Assembly: GCF_000005505.3 (NCBI RefSeq)
Contig: NC_016132.3
Location: 28,572,501-28,636,500 of the forward strand
From: Brachypodium distachyon
Taxonomy: Eukaryota; Streptophyta; Magnoliopsida; Poales; Poaceae
Direction: 5' to 3'
Length of the DNA: 64,000 nt
Position numbers and translations under genes: made by a program. Within the stretch, counting starts at the first letter, position 1, and each line of letters opens with the position of its first letter. This document shows positions 1 to 10,416 of this stretch, piece by piece. Under the pieces are notes generated by a model. It was not told where the DNA came from and searched no databases. It saw only the letters and a program-made list of their open reading frames with translations.

Positions 1-1266
1 CTGGGCGCAGGCGCAGGGGAAGTTGCCGGGGAGGGATAGCAAGACCCCCGGGAGCAGGCTGGCGAACCCGGGCATAGCCCCACATCGGCAGCGGGGGCTT
101 CATCGTCCTCGGCTGCTCTCCCCGGTACCGACCTCGGCACCCTCGCCGGGGTCACTTGGAACACCCTCACCTGGGATCCGAGCATCTTTTAGCGGGGGCA
201 CTGGTTCTTGGACGCCGTTAGGGACCAGCAACAGGCCTTCATCACCTCCTTCAACGAGGTGAGAGAGCATCACGCTGCCGCCAAGAACCAACTTGGCGAG
301 GTGCGGGAGGCCGTGCAGAGAGAGCGGCGAGAACTGTCCCGGCTGTGCGAGGAGACGCGCCTCGCCGAGGAGGAGACGCGGCTGGCCCGACAAGCCCTGG
401 AGGACGTCCGGGAGCTAGTGGTCCCGGAGGCTGAGCTCCACCGGTAGCTGGAGGCCCAGCGCATGGAGCTCCAAGGGAAGCTCGACTCGATGGTGGCCAC
501 CCTCGAGGCGACCAGGAAGGAACATGCCGAGGTGGTTGCGACGGCCCAGACCCGGCTAGACGAGAAGAGTGACCTGATCGCCAACTACCGCGGCAAAATC
601 CAGGGCCTTCGCGTCATACTGGAGGTGCAAGTCAAGGCCACTGAAGATGCGGTGGGAGCGGCGGCCTGGCATGAGCTCCAACTTGGCTCCGCCAACGACA
701 GACCGGCTGGACTTGAAACCGAGTTGGCTGCCAAGGCCGGCAACGAGATCGCGGCGAAGACCGCGGAACTCGCGGCGATGGAGGGCAACATCCGCAAAGC
801 CAAAAAGGCTGCGCACGACGCTCGACTCCACCACGGCACGCTGATCGGGCAGCGGCAGATTGAGACGGAGAAGCTACTGAAGATCGCCCAGTCGCTGCGC
901 GACCTGCTGGCCAAGTTTGAGCTACAGGTGGTGGAGGTGGACGGCACGGACGTCACGACGTTGATCCCCTTCTTCTCCGACCTGGTGGGGAAACTTGGGG
1001 CGCTCGATGTCTAGATCGCCGAGTATGGTGCCAACGAAGTCGCCTACTGCGCTCGAGAGGTTGCCGGGACAATCCTCCCGCGGATTCATCCCCGGGACCC
1101 GGAGTTTCCCTTTGAGTCCTTGCTGGACGCTTGGTCCGACAGCGAGGACGAGCCCACGCACACTCAAGCAGTGCGTGAGTTCATCGACGAGGTGGTCGAG
1201 CGGATGCAGATGAAGCCGGAGCTCGATCTCCCCGCCGCCCCCCCGGCCGAAGACGGCGGCAACTAG
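1..1266 (+). pseudogene. Antisense ORF (aORF) of element I, C-terminal coiled-coil part
   Basis: One reading frame runs from the window edge to the terminal TAG at 1264-1266, broken by in-frame stops near 35 and 190 and at 445 and 1012. Residues before 445 are rich in E/R/A heptads (for example EEETRLARQALEDVREL), a long coiled coil. The tail contains the family signatures LHHGTLIGQRQ, TLIPFFSDLVGKLGALDV and DAWSDSEDEPTHTQAV, also present in the copies ending at 13858, 32028 and 42186. The stop at 445 replaces Q and the one at 1012 replaces W of the other copies, consistent with C-to-T decay. The protein's role is unknown. It lies antisense to gag-pol, as described for additional ORFs of Tat elements. 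Confidence 0.75.
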
Positions 1267-3463
1267 TTGCCGCAGCCCCCAGCCATGCTTGCTGCTTCCC
1301 GATGTATCTTCTTTTGTTTGCTTTCCCTGCAAGTGTGGCGCTTAGCGCCATTTGAACAATCATATTTCATATTAGCCGGTGTAATCGTTCGACTCTTAAT
1401 CGATCAAGCTCTTTTAACTTGTTCATTTCCTAGTTCATTGTTCCCAGTGCTGTCCCACGGGGCGGCCCTATTAGCCTTTGCGTGTTTTGCCTTGTGTTGC
1501 AGGGGACTCGCGCGCCTCACCCTTGACAAGACCAGGGACCCGGGACGGACCCGCGGTGCCGACTCGGGGTCAAGCGGTAGCGGGGAGCCACTCCATTTGC
1601 GGGGTAACTACTCCAAGCCGTGCCCTTCCGGGACGGACCCGGGAAGCCGCACGGGGAGCGCACTCCCCCCACAAGCGTCCTTTTAACACTCCGGCTACGC
1701 GTAGGATCTGGGGCCACATCCAACGAGACAGTGCTCAATTTCGTTCAGTTCTTAGCGAATTCAGCGTCCGTGTTCAGGCACTTAGCTTTTCCGTTCAGTC
1801 CAATGTCTCGTGACGCTTTGGCAGAAAAGAGCACCTGGAGCACTGCCTTGGTAGGGATCCACCACGGGTGCCCGTTCAAGGCAAACTGTTTCTGAGGGAT
1901 GTGGCAGGAACGCAGGGGCAGGATCGCCGCCAGTGGCACCCGCCGATGGCGATGCTACCACCACGCTCATGCAACAACCGTCGCCTTCAAGGAGGGACCC
2001 TGGCCTAGGAGGACTCCACCCCGGGAGCGGCCGCAAGACGGCTGATACGGGTGCGAGTGGCCCGATCTTTCGATGAGATTGATAGCTCTCGATTTGGGTA
2101 GGAGGTGACGTTGACGATCCGACTACGGCCTAGCAGGCAGCGCCTTAGCAATCGATACACCAACTCCAGAGGATTATTGATCACACGGGGGCACGATCAA
2201 CCTGACCACGAAGGTCTTTGTTCCTGCAAGCAATCGAAGAACAAGCAAGAACAAGATAAATAGCGGATGCAATCTAAAATTGCGAATATACTATATCAAA
2301 CCAATGTCTCAACGAGACGATAAGTTGGGGTTCCGAAAGCGGTAAAACAGGTGGTCTAACCGACACACGCGATTACACGAAGTAGTAGCGATGGCTAACT
2401 TTTAACTAAACAAAACCCAAGGCTCCTTATGGGGGCTCATGGGGTATATAAAGGAGGAGGGAGAGATATTTTCGTCCACCTTGAATAAGGAGTCCGAAAT
2501 CCAACTTTATCTCTAACTTTCCTAACAAACTACAACTCTTTAGGAAACAGAAAAACAGATCCGTCAGCTTGTTTTGTCCGTCACGGTCAGCACGAGTCCA
2601 ATCTCTTGATGGGGCCAGATCCGTTGGAAAGGTCTTGTAATTACCTTTCCAACAAGTACTTGTTTGCTTGATTTGGACTCAGGATGCGGCCTGGGTGATT
2701 AAAACAAATTCAGGTCTCCTGGCAGCTCGGACCCGAATCGGATTCAACTTTAATTCGTGATATCTTTCTCTAGCAAGCTCCGAATCATGTGCCGTTTGAT
2801 TTGTTGGAAAGTACACTTGAAATCCTTCCCTCTCAGCTGTATGAATGCTTGATTCTTGTTGGCCCTCCCGTTCGCCTCCACCGTATCTCATCTTGACCTT
2901 GGATTTGAAAAGCTCGACAAGATGCCTATGTAATAAAACGAGACAAGATAGTAGTAGCTCCGCCTCTTCATAAGTATGACAATGAAAGCAATTACTACTT
3001 GAATTCACCTGATTATAAATCTTGTCAAATATTATAGAATTGAGGGTACCAAAGGTCGTATCCATGGTTAGCATGTCCATATCAACGGCTATAACGTCCT
3101 CGCCGCCAGCTGCACCCCACCCTGGCGGCGGGCACGGGTGGCGAGGAAGTTATGGCCTCCCGGCGACAGCCCCCGCAACTCGGGAGACCTGGTTTTTCTG
3201 GGGAGCTCGTCCCAAGGGGTGTAACAGCCCTCGATGCCCAGGAGCAAAACTGCTCGAGGGCCGCGGCAGGGACGTGGTGATGGGCCGAAGCGGGCGCCGG
3301 CACCGGCGCCATCACACCGTCCTCGTGACGGCCCGCGCCCGAAATAAGGCTCTCTCAAGGGGAATGCGGCCGAGCCACTATGCTAGTGCACCCGTCGGCG
3401 CAAGGCACGGATGGCATGCACTACCATAGTGTCTCCGCGGCAGCCCCTACCATAGTGTCACCT
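1267..3463. other. Spacer between aORF and pol of element I (noncoding)
   Basis: No supported gene. It begins after the aORF stop and carries the family's untranslated sequence, including a module (about 1500-1760) with CCAGGGACCCGGGACGGACC and CTTGCGGGGTAACTACTCCA-like strings, duplicated in element IV. Solo LTR B interrupts it at 2043-3084. The interrupted sequence continues on the far side exactly as in the uninterrupted paralogue at 33120-33300. Near 3300-3460 are one or two units of the roughly 110-bp tandem repeat seen in elements II and III. At about 3463 it abuts RNase H sequence directly. Confidence 0.7.
2043..3084 (-). mobile_element. Solo LTR B (TGATA...TATCA family), 1042 bp
   Basis: Termini TGATACGGG and CATATCA, flanked by the direct 5-bp duplication ACGGC (2038-2042 and 3085-3089). 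The paralogous spacer at 33150-33170 lacks the insertion, which gives an empty site. On the minus strand an ORF opens at the LTR start with ATGGACATGCTAACCATGG and stays open for about 133 codons before a stop. Its N-terminal type (FGTLNSIIFDKIYNQ) is shared only with copy E. A TATATAAAGG-like box lies near 2450. No internal region or second LTR is present. Confidence 0.9.
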
Positions 3464-4199
3464 CCTCCACGTACGGCGCCATTTGCGGGCAGTCGTAGTC
3501 CTTGTTCACCTGGTTGATCACGAGCTAAGAATCCTCGCGAACAACCAGGCGCTTGATGTCGAGAGCGACCACCACCTGCAACCCAGCGAGCAAACCCTCG
3601 TACTCCGCCGTGTTGTTGGTGGAGTTCGCGAAGTCGAGTTGGACAGCGAACCTCAACTGGTCCCCTGTCGGTGACTTGATGACGACTCCAGCGCCTGCTC
3701 CTTGAAGGCTGAACGCGCCGTTGAAGTAGAGGACCCAGTGGTCCTCGTCCAGCTTGCCAGGCAGGCTGGTCTCCGGTTCATTCTCTTCCACGCCCGTAGA
3801 CGTCCATTCCGCGACGAAGTCCGCCAAGGCTGTACTCTTAATGCTTTTGGAGTTGGCGAAATGGAGGTCGAACTCCGACAATTCCATCCTCCATTCGGCC
3901 ACCCTCCCGGTGGCTTCACGGTTGGTGAGGGCCCGCTCAAGGAAGAACCCGGCCACCACCGTGACGCGGTGCGCCTGAAAGTAGTGGCGCAGCTTGCGGG
4001 ACGCAAGGAGAATCCCCAGAAGGAGCTTCTGTACTTGCGGGTACCTCGTCCGCGCGTCACGCAGCACCGTACTCACGAAGTACACCGGTTGCTGCGCCAA
4101 CCGCTTCTGCGGTCCCCGGGTCGGAGGCGGTTGCCGGGGGCCGCTCAGCCCCCTGCCCCGCAGCCTCAGTCCCTGGGACATCTTCCTCCCTCTCGGCAA
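3464..4199 (-). pseudogene. RNase H domain of element I
   Basis: The minus-strand reading contains [31 protein letters not shown] and, in the RNase H fold, [32 protein letters not shown] and RLVVREDS. RNase H normally has Asp in the first motif. The paralogue in element III reads YFDGAFSLQ, whereas here AAC (plus-strand 3720-3722) gives Asn, so the catalytic Asp is lost (D to N). The frame ends at a stop just after VVREDS, where element III continues with QLVINQVNKDY. Downstream integrase is deleted at about 3463. Confidence 0.85.
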
Positions 4200-5223
4200 C
4201 CAGCACCGAGCTGACCACCTGGTCAGTTGCCGCTAGGTAGAGTAGCAGCGGCTCACGCGGCTTGGGGGCGACGAGGACGGGCGGCGACCGCAGGTACTGT
4301 TTGAGTTCCCGGAACGCCGCCTCGGCCTCGGGAGTCCAGTCGACTGGACCTTTCTTCTTCATCACCTTGAAGAAAGGCAGGGCACGCTCGCCCAGCCTGG
4401 AGATGAAACGTCCCAGCGCGGCAACACAGCTGTTCAGGCGCTGGACATCCTTCACCTTGCGGGGGGCCTCCATCTTCTCGATGGCTTCTATCTTGCTCGG
4501 GTTGGCCTGTATCTCCCTGTGTGAAACCAAGAAACCCAGAAGCTGCTCGGAGTTGACACCGAAGGTGCACTTTTCGGGGTTCAGCTTGAGCTTGATCTTG
4601 CGGAGGTTGTCAAATGTCTCCCGCAGGTCATCAATCAGCGAGTCCCCACGCTTCGATTTGATGACGATGTCGTCCATGTAGGCCTCCGCGTTGCGGCCTA
4701 GCTGGGGCCCCAAACATTCGCGCAGGGTGCGCCGAAATGTGGAACCCGCGTTCTTCAACCCGAAAGGCATGCATGTATAACAGTAACAGCCAACCGGGGT
4801 GATGAACGTTGTCTTCTCCTCATCCTCGACCGCCATCTTAATTTGATGGTCGCCGGAGAAAGCATCCAAAAAACTCAGCAAGTCACATCCAGCGGTAGAG
4901 TCAACTATTTGATCGATACGGGGTACAGGGAAGGGATCCTTGGGGCATGCGTGATTAAGATCCGTAAGATGTAGACACATGCAAAACTTATTCCCTGCTT
5001 TAGGCACTACTACAGGGTTAGCCAGCCAAGTAGGGTACAGAACTTCCCTGATTGCCCCGGCAGCTTTGAGCTTGTCCACCTCTTGCTTGATGAAATCCTT
5101 ACGCTCTTGTGCTTGCCGGCGGACCTTCTGCTTGAAGGGTCGCGCGTCCGGGCGCACCGCGAGCCGATGCTCAATCACCTCCCTGGGGACTCCAGGAAGA
5201 TCCGACGGTTCCCAAGCGAACAC
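4057..5223 (-). pseudogene. Reverse transcriptase of element I
   Basis: A 388-codon open stretch on the minus strand. Order of motifs: MFAWEPSDLPGVPREVIEHR (start of RT region), GAIREVLYPTWLANPVVVPK, DAFSGDHQIKM (motif A with catalytic Asp), PFGLKNAGSTFRR, YMDDIVIKSK (catalytic Asp pair), LLGFLVSHREIQANPSKIEA, and the connection DWTPEAEAAFRELKQYL. It should copy element RNA into DNA in the virus-like particle. The segment CMCLHLTDLNHACPKD deviates from MCVDFTDLNRACPKD in elements II and III, so the enzyme is probably altered. Its C-terminal end overlaps the RNase H region in another frame, which shows a frameshift. Confidence 0.9.
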
Positions 5224-6990
5224 GTCGGCGTTATCCCAAAGGAAAGTGATGAGGGCGCGTTCCTATTCGGCGGTAAGGTTCGCACCGACGGTAATGGTGC
5301 GTTCCTTGTCGCCGGCTTGGAGGGGCAGCTTCTTCACCTTAGCGGCCTCCTCCCGGAGCTTCTGCCCCTTGCCGGGGCGCGAGCTCGAGCCTGCGCCTCC
5401 CCCGGCGAGCTCTTGAGGGGTAGCGCGGGCCTTCTTCGTTGCCGGGGCATCGCCCGACAACGTGTCGCCTCCGGTAGCGTCTTCGTCGCCGGCGTCAACT
5501 GCGGCCGCGGCCTGGACAACTCCGACAACAACGCACCAGGCCTCGTCCTTGAGGTCGCACCTGATGGAGAGGACTCCATAGACGGACGGCATCTTCATCA
5601 CGCCATAGGCGCAATGCGTGGCCGCCATGAACTTGATCAGTGCTGGCCGACCAAGGATCCCGTTGTAGGGCAAGGGGGTATGCGCCACGTCGAACACTAT
5701 GTGTTCGGTCCTGAATGCTTCCCGGGACCGGAAGCTAACCGGCAGCGTGATGCGTCCCAGCGGGCGCGCGATCCCGGGCTTCAGCTGCTCTACCGGCAAC
5801 TGCAGTTTTTCCACCAGCCTGGCGGACAGGAGGTTAAGCCCCGCTCCGTTGTCCACCAACACCTTGGTCACCGTCTGATGAGGACATCCCAACTAATGAT
5901 ACAACCACAGCCCCTACAGCACATACACCTCAAGTACCGGAGATACACGGACCAATTACTAGAGCTCGTGCACGACAACTAAATTATCAGGTACTTTCGT
6001 TCCTCGGTACTTCATTTAATATTAATGAGAATATGCTGCTGCCTAAGATGGGTTCTTTTATGTGTTTTAGGAATGAAGGACCTAGCTTGCACCTCAAGGA
6101 TCAGCGTTGGACAGCAAACCATGGAGGTGGCAGCAAGGTGGCGGGAGCTAGCTCAAGTGATGATTTCAGAACATTGAAACCACCATAACGAGAGATGAGA
6201 AGAAGGCCGCATCCTCTTCATCAATGGGATTTCGGCCAAGTGGAGGATTCTCCCTCCAATGGGTATCTATGGGCCAAAGATGAGGGTTATAACCTTGCTT
6301 TATTGGGCCTAAGGCCATATAATAGGGTCCAGCCAATTTTTAGATGTTTTCGTTGTGTTTTAGGAGGATTCCTAGGCTGTTTCGGAGTCCCTCAAGGGCC
6401 TGTCCGAAAACCACCTAGTTCCCCTCCTATTTATACCCCATGAGCCCCCCCATGGAGCCTTGGGTTTTGATTAGATAAAGTTTAAGCCTTTGCTACTTTC
6501 GTGTAATCGCGTGTGTCGGTTAGACCACCTGTTTTACCGTCATCAAGACTCCAACTATATTGAGTATTCAGATTCGTGAACCTTCATATCTCCTATTCGC
6601 AATTTCAGATTGCTTTTCATCTTGTTCTTGCTTGTTCTTCGATTGCTTGCAGGAACAAAGACCTTCGTGGTCAGGTTGATCGTGCCCCCGCGGGATCAAT
6701 AACCTTCTGGAGTTGGTGTATCGATCGCTAAGGCGCTGCCTCCTAGGTTGTAGTCGGATCGTCAACGTCACCTCCTACCAAATCGATAATTAGGTATCTC
6801 ATCGAAAGATCGGGACACCCTCGAGGCTATCACCGTCATATTGCTAATGATCGGCGGGACGATGAAGGGTATTACCGCCGAACCCAACTGCCGTGTTGGG
6901 TGATCATCTGCACTGAAGGTGATCAGCACGTGCGACCACCTCAGCAGCTGTTGCGGCTCCGCAACCGGCAACAGTGCGCAGACGTTGCGG
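5224..6990 (-). pseudogene. Aspartic protease of element I, split by solo LTR C
   Basis: Minus-strand protease sequence runs from about 6990 to 6833, is interrupted by solo LTR C, and resumes at 5875. Before the gap is LITFSADDHPTRQLGSAVIPF. After it is TKVLVDNGAGLNLLSARLVE, where the active-site triplet is Asp-Asn-Gly. Elements II and III share DNG, so this is the family state rather than decay. Downstream are FDVAHTPLPYNGILGRPALI and an Ala/Gly/Lys-rich linker leading to RT. The protease would cleave the gag-pol polyprotein. The split and frameshifts make this copy inactive. Confidence 0.85.
5876..6832 (+). mobile_element. Solo LTR C, divergent member, 957 bp
   Basis: Ends TGATGAGGACATCCC and GAGGCTATCA with 5-bp target duplication CCGTC (5871-5875 and 6833-6837), inserted in the protease of element I. 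The second half matches the other solo LTRs (the run from TTATACCCCATGAGCCCC to the end). The first half differs and encodes, from its second base, DEDIPTNDTTTAPT, then GPITRARARQLNYQ and a stop near 6187. GPITRARAR-like tails end many plant Ty3/Gypsy polyproteins, so I read this as pol C-terminus overlapping the 3' LTR. A TATTTATACC box lies near 6430. Confidence 0.88.
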
Positions 6991-8694
6991 GTGAGGCGTT
7001 TCACTGCGGTGTGGGATGGGAGAGTGTAAGCTCCCCCATGGATGCAGGCGACGCCGCGAGGCTCCTGGAAGCCCGGCTCGTCGCCATCAGTGCAGTCGGA
7101 CTCGTGCTGCTCCTTAGTGCGTGCCCTGTCGCGTCCCCCTTGGGGTTCGTCCCTGCCGGCACCGTCGCCGGCAGGCCTCGGTCCCGTTCTATGGTCATTC
7201 GGCCCCACCACCGCAGTTGAAGCAGGCGTCGGCAGCGCGGCGCTCTTCATGGCGCTGCTCCCGCCGCTGCTTGATCCCTTGCAGAAAGTGGCAGTTCTGC
7301 ACGTCGTGGGTGGAGTTGCTATGGATGGGGCAGCGGGGCGCGTCGCCTTGCTTGCCACCGGACCCGCCACCCGGCGAGGCCTTCTTCGTAGGCCTCGCGG
7401 CAGGAACCCCCGAGTCCGCAGCGAGAACTTGCTTCCTGCTGCGATTGCGGGAGCCCTTCTTTGGCGAACCCTTGCCAGGGCTCGCGACAGCCTTAGCTGC
7501 TAGCTCGGGCGCTAGGTGCCCTTCCTCGACCATAGCGCATTTGTGCGCCAGGGCATACAGGTCCTGCGTCGTCCGGATCCGGTGCGTGCTCAGCTTCTCG
7601 CGCATCTTGGGATCGCGGACGTTGATGGCGAAGGTGTTGATGATGGCAGCCGCCTCCGCCTCTGGGATGGAATAGGAGAGGTTGGAGAAGCGGTTGACGA
7701 AGGCCCGCAACGTCTCTCCTGGCTTCTGCATGATAGTGTGCAGCTCCGCCATGGTTCCCGGGCGCTTATAGCCGCCTTGGAACGTGCTCACGAACTGCTC
7801 GCGCAGGTCTGCTCAAGTGGCGATGGACCCGGCGGGCAGGTTGAGCAGCTAGGTTCGCGTTGATCCTTGCAGGACCATTGGGAACCAGTTGGCCCTGACC
7901 TTGTCGTCAGCGCTGATGGCGTGCATACCCGTGTATGTCAGGAGGAAATCCTTGGGGTTGGCGGTCCCGTCGTACGTACCGAGCACGGGCGCTCGGAACT
8001 TACGGGGCCACGTCACCCGCCGCAACTCGCGCGTGAACGCGGTGCAACCGTCCTCGGGGCCCAGGGGAGAGTCTTCCTGCTCCGGTGGGCGCGGGCGCTC
8101 TACCTCGCGCCTGCGCCGGCGCTCCAAGCGCGGGCGCAAATCCTCTTGCTGGCGGGCATTGAAGATGCCGCGCGCATCGCCCCCCGGATTGGTGGGCGAC
8201 GAGTTCGAGGACCTCTCCGGGACCCCGTATCCTTGGCCTCCCTGCGGAGGGGGAGGATTCTCCCCCTGTCGCGAGGTGGGTGGCGCGTCCCCACGCTCTG
8301 GGTTCTGCCCGTGGCCGGAGCCTACCGGGGCGCCCTCGCCTTGCGGCTGCTGGGCGGCCAGTGCGAGGAGCTCATCTAACTCCTCGCCCCACGTCTCGTG
8401 CGCCGGCGTGCCTTACTGTGGTTCATACCGGACCATGACGTGCGTGGCGATGATAGCTTCCGACGGGGTTCGTGCGGGGGGCAGCCGGTTTCCCGAGCGG
8501 CTGCTTCCCGCTCTGGCCCCGGACGCCTCCGGGTGCACAGGGTGCGAACCCCCGGGGGTCACCCGCAACGCGGTATGCTCCTGGTGCCACTGCCGCGGAG
8601 CATCCTCGGCCCGCGACTCAAACAGCTGCCCAGCGCGGGCGGCATCATGTGCGCTCGCGCGACTAGCCCTGCCCACCAAGTGCGCACTCATCAA
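6990..8694 (-). pseudogene. gag of element I
   Basis: Minus-strand capsid gene in pieces. The N-terminal part (8694-8413) has SAHLVGRASRASAHDAARAG and VMVRYEPQ. The middle part (8139-7849) has an Arg-rich stretch and RKFRAPVLGTYDGTANPKDF, typical of plant gag. The 7791-7195 part has FVNRFSNLSYSIPEAE, then CPIHSNSTHDVQNCHFLQ (Cys/His metal-binding motif) and a second cluster CFNCGGG. Two stops near 7815 and 7850 fall where Trp is expected (ATWADL and RTWLLNL), consistent with G-to-A decay. The start abuts an LTR remnant at about 8694, so the leader and primer-binding site are gone. Confidence 0.85.
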
Positions 8695-9080
8695 AGAACA
8701 GATACACGCACGTTTTTACCCAGGTTCGGTCCACCCGGAGGTGTAAAACCCTACGTCCTGCTTGTCTGAGCTGATATTGGTTGTTGATCTGCCTACTGGG
8801 CCCCACGCTTGAGGCGGGGGCATGCGCCCGGGAACCCCCTGTCTCGGCAAGTCGCCCGCCGGGAAGCGCTCGGGCCCAACGCACCCGGGAACCTCCCTCG
8901 GGAAGGGGCTTCACGGGAGGCGCCCAGGCGGGAATATTCCACGAAGCCCCACTTGCTCTTCCGGGCTGGTAGCTTGCCGGACTGCTCGTAGCCGCTGCCC
9001 AGGATGAAACCTTCCCGGGAACTCGGGGACGGGGCCCACGCGTCGCGCAGCGGTGGTACCCCGGGTGCCACTGGTGCGAC
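8695..9080 (-). mobile_element. 5' LTR remnant of element I
   Basis: Minus-strand LTR pieces. The right edge carries GGTGCCACTGGTGCGAC, the reverse complement of the LTR 5' end GTCGCACCAGTGGCACC. The left part has GTGTAAAACCCTACGTCCTG and GCTGATATTGG, matching the element III LTR rather than the element II LTRs. The middle of the LTR (about 500 bp, including the TATA box) is deleted between about 8790 and 8795. The primer-binding site is absent, and the sequence runs straight into gag. Confidence 0.8.
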
Positions 9081-9140
9081 TCGCACTGAAGCCTCGGCGC
9101 GGGTTGAGCCATCACACGGAGTGGTACGGACGAGCGCGGC
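9081..9140. other. 60-bp separator between elements I and II
   Basis: This short stretch (starts TCGCACTGAAGCC, ends GAGCGCGGC) lies between the 5' LTR remnant of element I and the 3' LTR of element II. It matches neither LTR by eye. It contains no expected 5-bp duplicate of the sequence right of element II (ACAAT at 24886-24890). Confidence 0.6.
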
Positions 9141-10014
9141 TGTCGTCGCATGGGGCTCCGACAACAGGGATGCGCAGGCACCCCCTTTTTAGGTTCGGCA
9201 GTGGGCTACGGGGATCGCTCCGGCGATCGCCGGTGGGGCCAATGCGAAGCCTGGGGAGACACTAAGAACGCATGCACACGCTTTTTACGCAGGTTCGGGC
9301 CACCTTGCGGTGTAAAACCCTACGTCCTGCTTGTCTAAACTTGTATTACAGAGAAACGGAGGGTTTACAAATTCTCGGGGAAGGGTTGCCGGGTGCTCTC
9401 TTTTCGGCTAAGTGCTCCTTGCTACTTTTTGTTAAGGCTAGTGCCAAACTGTGAGATGGTAGAACCCTTTGACCGTTGGCGGGGGTCCTCCTTTTATAGC
9501 CAAAGCGATACCACAGGTGCCACGGTGCATGGTTTACAAGTGGCGAGCAAGGAGCTCCGGCATTTCCTCCTCGGTGCGCTGGCGTGCGTGCATGAGCGCC
9601 AACCCCACGGCTAGGGGTCTAAGGCCTAAAAAATAGGACTGGACAGCCACTGTTCGTCCGACTAGACGGATAATGCCCCTCCTGTCGGCTTATTAAATGC
9701 GCCGTGCGCCTCACTCCTGTCTTGGCGAGACTGCACACTGGGCGCTTACCGCGCGCCCACGTGGCGTTGCTGCTCTGCTCACTCGGCCCCGCCCTCACGG
9801 CAGGAACCTGCGCCCGGGAACACCTCCTCCCGGCAAGTGCCTTCCCGGGAGGTGCCCAGGCGGAATTTTTCCCCGAAGCCCCGCTAGCCCTTCCGGGCTG
9901 GTAGCTTGCCGGGCATCCTGCACGCTGCCGCCCAGGGTGAGATCATCCCGGGAACTCAGCGACACGACCCATGCGTCGTGCAGCGGTGGTACCCAGGGTG
10001 CCACTGGTTCGACA
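9141..10014 (-). repeat. 3' LTR of element II
   Basis: Closely matches the LTR at 24008-24885, including GTAAAACCCTACGTCCTGCT, ACAGAGAAACGGAGGGTTTA and GGGTGCTCTCTTTTCGGCTA. The termini are TGTCGTCGC (left) and GGTTCGACA (right). This LTR subtype differs in its central and 3' parts from the LTRs of elements I, III and IV but shares the first 100 or so bases of the 5' end. Confidence 0.9.
9491..9498 (-). promoter_or_regulatory. TATA box in 3' LTR of element II
   Basis: On the minus strand this reads TATAAAAG, followed by GAGGACC. The same TATAAAAGGAGGAC block is present in the 5' LTR (24362-24369) and in both LTRs of element III, so it is the conserved core promoter of the LTR family. Confidence 0.8.
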
Positions 10015-10303
10015 GTTGCCCCCGGGCGTGGGCCGGCAACACCACTTCCCAGGAACCCTTCCCTGGTCGGTTGCCGGGCTACGCCCCAACCAACGCGTGG
10101 GTCCCGACTCGCCTCGGGCCCGCGTCTCTTCGCTGTCCCAAGTTCCCCGCCGTTACGGACGGAGTAGTGGGTGCGAAATTTCCATTGTAACCTCCCCCTT
10201 AAACAGGGAAGTTAAGGCCACTCTTCGCATTATCTCTTTGATTAGCAATTATCCTAGCGTGCCCGTAGGGTGCGGACTCGACAGTTACCAAACGGCGGGG
10301 TGT

Positions 10304-10310
10304 TATAAAG
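10304..10310 (+). promoter_or_regulatory. TATA-like box of the aORF, element II
   Basis: TATAAAG lies 113 bp before the aORF ATG at 10417. Similar ATAAAGC boxes occur 111 bp before the aORF start in element IV (28769-28777) and about 120 bp before it in element III (48408-48416, minus strand). The conserved spacing supports a dedicated promoter for the antisense gene outside the LTR. Confidence 0.6.
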
Positions 10311-10416
10311 CTTTTACTACTGCACTGAGGGGAAAACACTTAGCCCCCCAGCCTTCGCTTCCAACTTCTTCGCATCTTGCGCTCAAGAGCTTTGCTAGCT
10401 TCTGCCTCCGCTCCCC

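Larger units (their letters stand above)
1..9080 (-). mobile_element. Tat-lineage Ty3/Gypsy element I, partial, nested
   Basis: Read on the minus strand, this block holds an LTR remnant (8695-9080), gag, aspartic protease, RT and RNase H. After a breakpoint near 3463 comes the spacer typical of this family and the 3' part of an antisense ORF on the plus strand, cut by the window edge. Integrase and half of the spacer are missing, so a deletion of roughly 2 kb or more joins RNase H to the spacer. Two 1-kb solo LTRs (2043-3084 and 5876-6832), each with a 5-bp target duplication, were inserted later. Assignment to the Tat lineage rests on the RT core YMDDIVIKSK and on the antisense ORF downstream of pol. 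Confidence 0.85.
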
